A DNA stretch of 64,000 nt from Christiangramia salexigens (GTDB taxonomy: Bacteria; Bacteroidota; Bacteroidia; Flavobacteriales; Flavobacteriaceae), in contig NZ_CP018153.1 in the NCBI RefSeq assembly GCF_001889005.1, forward strand, positions 2,390,501 through 2,454,500, read 5' to 3'. The notes beneath the pieces were generated by a model. That model saw only the letters and a program-made list of their open reading frames with translations. It searched no databases and was not told the origin of the DNA. Below are positions 18,050 through 24,964 of this stretch, piece by piece. Made by a program: the position numbers and the translations under genes. How positions within the stretch are numbered: the stretch's first letter is position 1; each line of letters begins with the position of its first letter.

Positions 18050-18781
18050 TTATCTGATATCGGCAATGATGATCCTTTCCACTTCAGCTGCCAGGGCTTC
18101 CGGATCTTTAGAATTTACGGGGATGGGTTGATGGGTTTTCAGGCGTACATTCACACCTAGATCCATGGGGAAATTGCCATTTCTGAATAATTTCCAGGAA
18201 TTATTTATCGTAACTGGAACCACCACGGCATCGGGTAACTTTTTGAATAACATCATCATCCCGTTCACCTGAAATTTCTTAGGTTCGCCTGTTCTGCTTC
18301 GTGTGCCTTCAGGAAAGATCACTGCAGATCTCTTGGTTCTGGCAAGATAATCAGCAAATTTGCTCATTTTTATAAGAGATTCACGTCTGTTCTTTCTGTC
18401 TATCAACACAGAACCACCATGACGTAAATTATAGGAAATACTCGGGATGCCTTTTCCGAGTTCTTTTTTACTTACAAATTTTGGATGATGTTTTCTGAAG
18501 TGCCAGATAATGGGAGGGATATCATACATTCCCTGGTGATTGGCTATAAATATGCAGGTTTTGTCTTCTGGTAGATCAAATTCATTTTCTATGCTAAAGC
18601 TGGTTCCCAAAATATTGAGGCAGCGCATTAGGAATAAGTTAAAAATATCCACGCTTTTCTTGTGGGCACTATATCCTCCTAGTTTATGACTTATCCATTG
18701 TATTGGATGGAATATCAATAAATTAAGAAAGAAGAAAAAATAAAAGATTACCGATAAGGGATAGGATAAAGCTCTTTTCAT
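18050..18781 (-). CDS. 1-acyl-sn-glycerol-3-phosphate acyltransferase (PlsC family)
   Basis: Transfers an acyl chain to lysophosphatidate at the inner membrane to make phosphatidate, or acts on a related lysolipid. The N-terminus has a membrane anchor (about residues 8-27). The NHx4D catalytic motif is NHQGMYD and the substrate-binding block FPEGTRSRTGEP follows about 70 residues later. The 243-residue length is usual. It lies immediately upstream of the HD hydrolase gene and probably shares its transcript. Confidence 0.92.
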   Translation of the reverse strand: MKRALSYPLSVIFYFFFFLNLLIFHPIQWISHKLGGYSAHKKSVDIFNLFLMRCLNILGTSFSIENEFDLPEDKTCIFIANHQGMYDIPPIIWHFRKHHPKFVSKKELGKGIPSISYNLRHGGSVLIDRKNRRESLIKMSKFADYLARTKRSAVIFPEGTRSRTGEPKKFQVNGMMMLFKKLPDAVVVPVTINNSWKLFRNGNFPMDLGVNVRLKTHQPIPVNSKDPEALAAEVERIIIADIR

Positions 18782-18826
18782 CTTATTTTAAAAACTACAA
18801 AAATAGCTATTTCAATTTTGAATATT

Positions 18827-18854
18827 AAAAAAGCCGACTGAGACCAGTCGGCTT
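18827..18854 (-). terminator. Terminator of the bacilliredoxin gene
   Basis: A 10-bp perfect stem (arms 18831-18840 and 18845-18854, 4-base loop). On the minus strand it is followed by a T run, 22 bases past the stop of the bacilliredoxin gene. It may also serve weakly as a boundary for the opposite strand. Confidence 0.85.
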
Positions 18855-18875
18855 AAAATTATCGTAAAGAAGCGA

Positions 18876-19286
18876 TTAACAAAATTCGTTATAAGCTCCT
18901 ATTAGATTTTCTGCGATCATTTCTGCTGGACGTCCTTCAATGTGGTGACGCTCCAACATGTGAACTAACTCACCGTCTTTGAATAATGCCATAGAAGGTG
19001 AAGAAGGAGGGAAAGGCACCATATAGCCTCTTGCTTTATCTGTAGCTTCCTTGTCTACTCCTGCGAAAACAGTGTATAAATGATCTGGTTTCTTAGCGTT
19101 CTGAAGTGACATTCTTGCTCCCGGACGTGCATTAGCTGCTGCACAACCACAAACTGAATTTACTACTACAAGCATCGTTCCTTTGCTTTCCATAGCTTTA
19201 TCAACTTCTTCTACGGTATGTAGTTCTTCAAAACCAATATTCGTAAGATCTTCTCTCATTGGTTTTACCAATTCTGCTGGATACAT
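18876..19286 (-). CDS. Bacilliredoxin (BrxA/BrxB, YphP/YqiW family)
   Basis: A 136-residue thioredoxin-fold protein with the unusual CGC active site (C46 and C48 in NSVCGCAAANARPGA), which defines the bacilliredoxin family. In Firmicutes these proteins remove bacillithiol from mixed disulfides; some Bacteroidetes also make bacillithiol, which makes the same role plausible here. Monocistronic by appearance, with its own candidate promoter and terminator. Confidence 0.92.
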   Translation of the reverse strand: MYPAELVKPMREDLTNIGFEELHTVEEVDKAMESKGTMLVVVNSVCGCAAANARPGARMSLQNAKKPDHLYTVFAGVDKEATDKARGYMVPFPPSSPSMALFKDGELVHMLERHHIEGRPAEMIAENLIGAYNEFC

Positions 19287-19322
19287 ATAGTGTTATATTT
19301 TTTATTAAACTTTATTGAGGTA

Positions 19323-19330
19323 CAAAGATA
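19323..19330 (-). promoter_or_regulatory. Candidate -7 element for the bacilliredoxin gene
   Basis: The minus strand reads TATCTTTG (TAnnTTTG) 37 bases upstream of the ATG at 19286. No TTG is found at the standard -33 spacing. Confidence 0.4.
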
Positions 19331-19471
19331 CCAAATTAACTTCAGCTGCCTAAATCTCAAATTCCTATGTTTAAATAGGTTGAATTTATAATTGAGCAGG
19401 TATTACTGATGGGCATGAATTGCCGATTAAGTTCATAAAATGTTATCTTAGCCGCTAAAGAAATTTGCCCA

Positions 19472-20206
19472 ATGATCAAATGGCTGGCCGCGGTACTTGG
19501 TTATATGTACTTCAGATTTCCGGGGGCTATTCTCGGATTTATAATAGGTTCCTTACTAGATAACTATATCCGTTCTTCCGGAGGAATTTTTAATTCGATG
19601 TTCGGGGAACAAAAACAAACGGTTTCTCCCGGTGATTTTGAGCTTAATCTTCTCTCGCTTTCTTCCATTGTGATCAAGGCAGACGGGAATGTTTCTCAAC
19701 AGGAACTGGACTATGTGAGATCCTATTTTATACAGGCTTATGGTAAAGAGCGTGCTAATGCTACGTTTCGCACATTTAATGAAGTAGTTAAGAACCGTCA
19801 GGTTTCTGCTTCTAAAATAGCCAGATATTTGGCCGCAAGAACCAAATATCCTACGCGCCTTCAAATAATTCATTTTCTATTTGGGATAGCTCAGGCCGAT
19901 GGTCGTGTAAGTGACTCTGAGGCTGAGGTGATCAAAGAGATTGCCGGATATCTTCAATTAGGTCAAAGAGATTTTGAAAGTATCAAAGCCATGTTCTTCA
20001 AAAAGGCTGACTACGCTTATACGATACTCGAAATTGATAAAAGTGCATCAGATTCTGAGGTTAAGAAAGCCTATAGAAAAATGGCTAAAAAATACCATCC
20101 GGATAAATTAGGTCATATGGATGAGGCCTATAGAAAGGGTGCTCAGGAAAAATTCACCAAGGTGCAGGAGGCTTATGAGCAGATCCAGAAGGAAAGAGGT
20201 TTATAA
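19472..20206 (+). CDS. DjlA-like membrane co-chaperone (TerB domain plus J domain)
   Basis: Domains in order: a single N-terminal membrane segment (about 5-30, rich in Gly and aromatic residues), a TerB-like helical domain (about 55-165, with [15 protein letters not shown] and a second [12 protein letters not shown] repeat), and a C-terminal J domain (about 178-244) with the HPD motif in KKYHPDKLG. This is the architecture of DjlA, which recruits DnaK to the inner membrane. The 244-residue length is slightly short for DjlA. Standalone gene by its flanking gaps. Confidence 0.9.
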   Translation: MIKWLAAVLGYMYFRFPGAILGFIIGSLLDNYIRSSGGIFNSMFGEQKQTVSPGDFELNLLSLSSIVIKADGNVSQQELDYVRSYFIQAYGKERANATFRTFNEVVKNRQVSASKIARYLAARTKYPTRLQIIHFLFGIAQADGRVSDSEAEVIKEIAGYLQLGQRDFESIKAMFFKKADYAYTILEIDKSASDSEVKKAYRKMAKKYHPDKLGHMDEAYRKGAQEKFTKVQEAYEQIQKERGL

Positions 20207-20210
20207 AAAA

Positions 20211-20238
20211 AGCCTCCTGAAAAATATCAGGAGACTTT
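20211..20238 (+). terminator. Weak hairpin after the DjlA-like gene
   Basis: A 7-bp stem CTCCTGA/TCAGGAG, extendable past one mismatch, lies just after the stop of the DjlA-like gene. The following T tract is short, so termination is only possible. Confidence 0.4.
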
Positions 20239-20294
20239 GAAAATAGTTAGTTCAACTATGAAAAAACGGCTTGATCAATGATCTATTAACGAAA

Positions 20295-20762
20295 CTAACC
20301 TTTTATTAATTCTTTCATTCGCTCTGAGGTCAGATACTCAAAACTTCTTTTACGTATTCTAAAATCCTTGTCTAGCACCAGGACTGCTGGTAGACTGAAC
20401 TGTTTATCTTCTCTGCTGGCAATTAGTAAGGGGATCTGATGTATTCCATTTCTTTTATTTTCTGCCTGTTTGTTTACAAAAACTTGTCCGTCAAATTCGA
20501 TGGCTTCTGTGGTTTCTGCATTCATCTTAACAGCATAAAAATCCTTGTTCAATTCATTTACGATCTCAGGATCTTTAAAAGCATGCCGATCCATTTTTTT
20601 GCAGTAAACACACCAATCGGTATAAAAATATACTACAACGGGCTTTTCCTGAACCTTAAGGGAATCATCCAGAGCTTCAAAACCTATCCAGTTGATCTCA
20701 GACTTTTGAGGGAAAACCAGTTGACTAGAAATAATTGCTAAAAGGAAAATTAGTTTTTTCAT
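20295..20762 (-). CDS. Exported thioredoxin-like protein
   Basis: The N-terminal ~18 residues (MKKLIFLLAIISSQLVFP) form a signal peptide. The mature part is a thioredoxin fold with the redox motif CVYC in TDWCVYCKKM, near residues 51-54, resembling periplasmic Thioredoxin_7 / DUF255-type proteins. The start lies 11 bases after the stop of the TonB receptor, so the two are one transcription unit. A role in keeping the receptor or a metal cargo reduced is inferred from that pairing. Confidence 0.88.
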   Translation of the reverse strand: MKKLIFLLAIISSQLVFPQKSEINWIGFEALDDSLKVQEKPVVVYFYTDWCVYCKKMDRHAFKDPEIVNELNKDFYAVKMNAETTEAIEFDGQVFVNKQAENKRNGIHQIPLLIASREDKQFSLPAVLVLDKDFRIRKRSFEYLTSERMKELIKG

Positions 20763-20773
20763 AATTCTAAGCT

Positions 20774-23131
20774 TTAATCATGAAGGTTACCGAATTTAAT
20801 TCCGAAGAAAAAAGTGCGGGGCCTTGAGGGACCATATATATAATCTGAATCCCTGGTAGGTCCCGTGTCAAAATCATTCTGGTAGGAGTTAAATGCATTC
20901 TGTACTCCGGTACTTAAATTCACATGGAAATTTTCTGTAAGATCCAGATGCTGACTAAGTTTAAGGTTAACATCTACAAAAGAAGGCGATTGGTTTAACT
21001 GTAAGAACCCGTTGCTGTTTATTACTCTGGGAACAGTCATTTCGCCTGTATAAGTCCCTGTAAAATCTACTGCAAAACCTTCAAAAGGTTTAGTGTTAAT
21101 ATTGAAGTAACCGTAGAAATCGGGATTTCTGACGAATTCTGATATTATCACATCTTTTTCGGTTTCGCTTTCTGCAGCAGCCTCATATAGCACCTGATCT
21201 TCCTTATATATAGACTGCTGGAAAGTACCACCAAGCTGAAAGGTAAGAGAAGATGAAGGGGATACCCCAATTTCAAAATTGGTCCCCGTTACATAGGCTC
21301 CGCTACCGTTTCTAACTTCTTTAAGAATTGATCCATTTGGAAGACTTGCACCAGTACTTACGGTGGTAAATGGATTTTCCAAATCTGTATAAAAACCTTC
21401 CAGAAGAAAATCGGTTTGTAATTTATTGATGGATTTCGAATAATTAAAAGATGCGGTATAGGCATTGGAATATTCGGTTTCCAGATCGTTGGATAGGATC
21501 ACGAACTGCGGTTCACCTCCAACCGAAGATATATGAAGATCCTCATTGAAGGCCTGTGGCGCCCTGAAGCCTCTTGCATATCCACCACGGAATTGCAATG
21601 TTTCTGTAATGTCATACAGCAGTGTTATCCTTGGACTCAGCACAGTTTGCTCTATTTCTGAAACCCTTTCAACACCTTCCACTTTATAATCTCCCAGAAT
21701 ATCTACATGGTCCAGTCTGGCGCCAAGTAGTGCTGTAAAATATTCTACAGGTTTCCATTCATATTGACCAAAGGCAGAGTAGGATTTTACCTTTTGGTCT
21801 ATGAATCTTTTGTAACCGGCTATATTATCCTCGGTATTGCTGTAATTGTATTCTGCTCCGGTAGTAAGGACATCCTCGTTTTTAAAATTTCGGGTGAATT
21901 GGAATCCTCCTAATAAGGCAATATCTGAAGTATTCCCGTACGCATTTTGCGCTGCAATGCTGTCCTGTCTGGTCCTGCCACCACCAAGACCCCCATAAAA
22001 GCTTTTTCGGTCTGTATGTTGTCCTGAGACATAAACCGAATAATTATTGCTCATTTCCTTATTAGAGAAATCATACGTAAGGCCACCTATCAATGTATTA
22101 TGGTCCAGTTCTTCTGTGATATCTGTGAGATGTGGTGCGAGTTCAAGCTGGTCGCCCCCTCTTCGATATTCTTTAAGCGCTGTAAGATCCAGAGATATCT
22201 TACTCGTAGAATTCGGTTTTAAAAATGCTTTTGCGCCCAGAGTATTATTGGTTAACTCTGTAATTTCTGTGAAGCCATCTCCATTTGCATCGTAGGCTGC
22301 ACGATCCCGATTCATCCCATAGATTGTTACACCGCTATTAAGATCTTCGGCCACCACAGAACCTGCGAAATTCAACGTCCTGTCTGGGGTCTTACCGTCT
22401 ATAAGGGACATATTTCCAGATATGTTCCAGGTATTTAAAACGGGTTCTTTGGTAATGATATTTACCGTGCCGGCAATTGCATTGGATCCGAATAATGCCG
22501 AACCGCCGCTTCTTACCACCTCCACGCGATCCAGTATAGAGGTAGGGATCTGTTCAAGACCGTAAACACTGTTTAATGCACTGAAAACAGAGCGACTGTT
22601 AATAAGCACTTGTGTGTAGCTTCCATCAAGCCCATTTAATCTCACCTGGGTAAAGCCACAGTTCTGGCAATTGGTTTCTACCCTTACACCCGGCTGAAAA
22701 TTGAGTGTTTCTGCTACTGAAACAGATTGGGTTGCATTGAAAAGTTTGGAGTTCAGAACATTTACAATTACAGGTGCATCCTTGCGATTAATACGGTTTC
22801 TGGTCGCGCTGATCACCACCTGATCCAGCCCCAGGGCATCTTCCTGTAATTCTATGTTCAGAGCCTTGTTGCGATAATCTTGTGGATCTACATTAAGCTT
22901 CCTGGTCTTATAACCTATAGCCTGTATGGTAAGTTCTGAGGTTTCAGTCAGGTTAATTGAAAAGCTTCCGTCTTCCTCCGTGCTCGTACCTGTGGAGGAT
23001 CCAAAAATATATATACTGGCAAAGGGAATGGCTTTGCCTTCAGAGGTCACTTTTCCATTTATCACTGCGTTCTGTGCGGAGATATTGTTAAGCCCGCTTG
23101 TCATTAATACTAAGAATATCAGTAATCTCAC
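20774..23131 (-). CDS. TonB-dependent outer-membrane receptor, probably for metal uptake
   Basis: Signal peptide, then a carboxypeptidase-regulatory-like domain (about 25-100, NGKVTSEGKAIPFASI), a plug (about 120-235, RVEVVRSGGSALFGSNAIAG) and a 22-strand-type barrel ending in FFFGIKFG. The plug has a CxxC pair in ETNCQNCGF (C155 and C158). I prefer GTG 23131 (785 residues), which yields a clean signal peptide and lies just downstream of a good -7 element; an upstream TTG at 23170 would put the promoter inside the gene. It is divergent from a DtxR-type repressor gene, which suggests metal-dependent control and a metal or metallophore ligand. Confidence 0.92.
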   Translation of the reverse strand: MRLLIFLVLMTSGLNNISAQNAVINGKVTSEGKAIPFASIYIFGSSTGTSTEEDGSFSINLTETSELTIQAIGYKTRKLNVDPQDYRNKALNIELQEDALGLDQVVISATRNRINRKDAPVIVNVLNSKLFNATQSVSVAETLNFQPGVRVETNCQNCGFTQVRLNGLDGSYTQVLINSRSVFSALNSVYGLEQIPTSILDRVEVVRSGGSALFGSNAIAGTVNIITKEPVLNTWNISGNMSLIDGKTPDRTLNFAGSVVAEDLNSGVTIYGMNRDRAAYDANGDGFTEITELTNNTLGAKAFLKPNSTSKISLDLTALKEYRRGGDQLELAPHLTDITEELDHNTLIGGLTYDFSNKEMSNNYSVYVSGQHTDRKSFYGGLGGGRTRQDSIAAQNAYGNTSDIALLGGFQFTRNFKNEDVLTTGAEYNYSNTEDNIAGYKRFIDQKVKSYSAFGQYEWKPVEYFTALLGARLDHVDILGDYKVEGVERVSEIEQTVLSPRITLLYDITETLQFRGGYARGFRAPQAFNEDLHISSVGGEPQFVILSNDLETEYSNAYTASFNYSKSINKLQTDFLLEGFYTDLENPFTTVSTGASLPNGSILKEVRNGSGAYVTGTNFEIGVSPSSSLTFQLGGTFQQSIYKEDQVLYEAAAESETEKDVIISEFVRNPDFYGYFNINTKPFEGFAVDFTGTYTGEMTVPRVINSNGFLQLNQSPSFVDVNLKLSQHLDLTENFHVNLSTGVQNAFNSYQNDFDTGPTRDSDYIYGPSRPRTFFFGIKFGNLHD

Positions 23132-23145
23132 GTTTAAATTTTTGA

Positions 23146-23153
23146 CAAAGGTA
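23146..23153 (-). promoter_or_regulatory. Candidate -7 element for the TonB receptor
   Basis: The minus strand reads TACCTTTG (TAnnTTTG), 14 bases upstream of the GTG start at 23131. The -33 region would fall over the inverted repeat at 23162-23177, so a bound repressor would block it. Confidence 0.5.
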
Positions 23154-23161
23154 TAAAATAA

Positions 23162-23177
23162 TTTAGACAAGACTAAA
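23162..23177. promoter_or_regulatory. Putative metal-repressor operator (inverted repeat)
   Basis: TTTAGACAAGACTAAA has 5-bp inverted arms TTTAG/CTAAA around six bases. It lies between the -7 elements of the TonB receptor (minus) and the DtxR-type gene (plus), overlapping the -33 zone of the former and abutting that of the latter. The size and AT-rich arms suit a DtxR/MntR-family dimer site; no binding evidence is available here. Confidence 0.4.
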
Positions 23178-23180
23178 AAA

Positions 23181-23210
23181 TTGATTTGTCCATTAAAAAA
23201 TGTATTTTTG
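23181..23210 (+). promoter_or_regulatory. Promoter of the DtxR-type repressor and ZIP transporter
   Basis: TTG at 23181-23183, a 19-base spacer and TATTTTTG at 23203-23210 match the Bacteroidetes consensus well. The expected start of transcription is about 23214, which places the translation start at 23231 rather than at the upstream ATG 23186. Confidence 0.65.
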
Positions 23211-23230
23211 GGCTTAATAAAATAAAACTG

Positions 23231-23887
23231 ATGTTTAGTTTATCTGAAGAAAACTATCTGAAAGCCATATTTCATCTCGAAACCTCCTATAAGAGTGGAG
23301 TAAGTACAAACGCTCTGGCAGAAGAGATGCAAACAAAGGCATCTTCTGTTACAGATATGGTTAAGAGGCTTTCTGAAAAAGAGCTTGTTGATTACAAAAA
23401 ATATCAGGGCGTTAAACTAAGCGATGCGGGGAAGAAAGCAGCTATTGCGGTTATTAGAAAACATAGACTGTGGGAGGTTTTTCTGGTAGAAAAACTTGAC
23501 TTTAACTGGGATGAGGTACACGAAATTGCTGAGCAGTTAGAGCATATAAAATCTGAGAGGCTTACTAATGAACTGGATAGGTTTCTGGAATATCCAAAAA
23601 GAGATCCGCATGGAGATCCAATACCGGATGCTCAGGGGAATTTCAGCGTCGCAAACCATCAGTTGCTTTCAGGAATGGAAAAAGGGGAAACCGGAATTTG
23701 TGTTGGTGTGAAAGATTCTTCAGTAGAATTTCTCCAATACCTGGATAAAAATCAGATTTCTTTAGGCAAGCAGATCAATGTTATAGAGAAAGAGAATTTC
23801 GATCACTCTATGTTAATAGAAATAGACTCAAATGAATTAAGGATATCAAATCAAATATCCTCAAATCTTTACATAAAAACCTTATAG
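23231..23887 (+). CDS. DtxR/MntR-family metal-dependent transcriptional repressor
   Basis: A 218-residue cytoplasmic repressor. Residues 1-65 are the winged helix (LSEENYLKAIFHL, MQTKASSVTDMVKRL), 66-140 the metal-binding dimerisation domain (RKHRLWEVFLVEKL, EIAEQLEHIKSERL), and about 150-218 a FeoA/SH3-like domain. The conserved PKRDPHGDPIP linker matches DtxR/IdeR. Whether it senses Fe2+ or Mn2+ cannot be settled: the residue matching the DtxR Met10/MntR Asp8 position is an Asn (N in SEENYL). It lies one base from the ZIP gene and divergent from the TonB receptor. Confidence 0.92.
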   Translation: MFSLSEENYLKAIFHLETSYKSGVSTNALAEEMQTKASSVTDMVKRLSEKELVDYKKYQGVKLSDAGKKAAIAVIRKHRLWEVFLVEKLDFNWDEVHEIAEQLEHIKSERLTNELDRFLEYPKRDPHGDPIPDAQGNFSVANHQLLSGMEKGETGICVGVKDSSVEFLQYLDKNQISLGKQINVIEKENFDHSMLIEIDSNELRISNQISSNLYIKTL

Positions 23888-23888
23888 A

Positions 23889-24710
23889 ATGGACTTGATA
23901 TTAGATTATTTTCAGGAGCTGGATCCTGTTTTTGCCGCATTTTTAGCAACTCTTTTCACCTGGGGTCTTACAGCTCTTGGTGCATCCCTCGTATTTCTAT
24001 TTAAAGGAATGAACCGTGCATTTTTTGACGGTATGCTTGGATTCACTGGAGGAGTTATGGTTGCTGCCTCATTCTGGAGTCTTCTTGCTCCCGGTATAGA
24101 AATGAGCCCGGGGGAAGGATTTGTAAAAGTAATTCCAGCTTTAGTTGGGTTTGGCCTGGGGGCTCTTTTCATTTTTGGACTTGATAAGGTTTTGCCTCAC
24201 CTGCATGTGAATTTTAAAATGAGTGAATCTGAAGGGATCAAAACTCCCTGGCATAAATCTGTATTGTTAACCCTGGCAATTACACTACACAATATCCCAG
24301 AAGGACTTGCGGTAGGTGTTTTATTTGGTGGCGTTAGCGCAGGATTTGAAGGTGCCAGTATTGGAGGTGCAGTAGCACTTGCAATGGGAATTGGTTTGCA
24401 GAACTTTCCTGAAGGATTTGCAGTGGCTATGCCTTTAAGAAGACAGGGGCTTAGCAGATGGAAAAGTTTTAACTACGGCCAAATGTCGGCTATCGTAGAA
24501 CCTATTGCTGCAGTTCTTGGAGCTTGGGCGGTAATGACCTTTCAGCCAATATTACCATATGCGCTATGTTTCGCAGCAGGGGCAATGATCTTTGTAGTGG
24601 TAGAGGAAGTGGTGCCGGAAGCACAGCAGGGAAATTTTACAGATATCTCTACAATGGGCTTTATAGGCGGCTTTATGGTAATGATGACTCTGGATGTTGG
24701 CTTAGGATAG
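23889..24710 (+). CDS. ZIP-family divalent metal transporter
   Basis: A 273-residue inner-membrane protein with about eight hydrophobic segments. The two ZIP signature helices with metal ligands are present: HNIPEGLAVG (TM4) and QNFPEGFAVAMPLRR (TM5). It imports Zn2+, Fe2+ or Mn2+ into the cytoplasm. It follows the DtxR-type gene by one base, so it is likely repressed by that protein when metal is plentiful. The specific ion is uncertain. Confidence 0.94.
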   Translation: MDLILDYFQELDPVFAAFLATLFTWGLTALGASLVFLFKGMNRAFFDGMLGFTGGVMVAASFWSLLAPGIEMSPGEGFVKVIPALVGFGLGALFIFGLDKVLPHLHVNFKMSESEGIKTPWHKSVLLTLAITLHNIPEGLAVGVLFGGVSAGFEGASIGGAVALAMGIGLQNFPEGFAVAMPLRRQGLSRWKSFNYGQMSAIVEPIAAVLGAWAVMTFQPILPYALCFAAGAMIFVVVEEVVPEAQQGNFTDISTMGFIGGFMVMMTLDVGLG

Positions 24711-24785
24711 ACCTGCATCATTAGTCAATTCAAATAAAAAGAATTATTCTAGGAGGGTGATAAAGTAGAGAAAATGCTGGATGTA

Positions 24786-24935
24786 TTAGTCACCGCAGCC
24801 ACAATCTGAAACACCACAGGATCCCGACTTTTTCTTTCCGCCAAGGAATGCTGGTTTCCAAATAAATTTGGTAACTATATATCCGAGCGCAAAAAGAAAG
24901 GTTATCAAGACTAATATTTCCTGTAAAAGTTCCAT
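24786..24935 (-). CDS. FeoB-associated Cys-rich small membrane protein
   Basis: A 49-residue protein: one N-terminal membrane helix (about 3-24), a basic stretch, and a C-terminal tail SGSCGVSDCGCGD with three cysteines (40, 45 and 47). This organisation matches the small FeoB-associated proteins found after feoB in many bacteria, thought to help FeoB or to act in place of FeoC. It follows feoB by 29 bases on the same strand. The tail could bind iron or an iron-sulfur cluster (inference). Confidence 0.82.
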   Translation of the reverse strand: MELLQEILVLITFLFALGYIVTKFIWKPAFLGGKKKSGSCGVSDCGCGD

Positions 24936-24964
24936 GTTTTTTAAGTCGTTTTAAAATCTGTTCC

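Noticed and set aside
23132..23170. TTG 23170 start for the TonB receptor
   Set aside because: It would place its promoter inside the coding frame and spoil the signal peptide.
23186..23230. N-terminal extension of the DtxR-type repressor (ATG 23186)
   Set aside because: The promoter -7 element lies inside this extension; homologous proteins begin at MFSLSEENYL.
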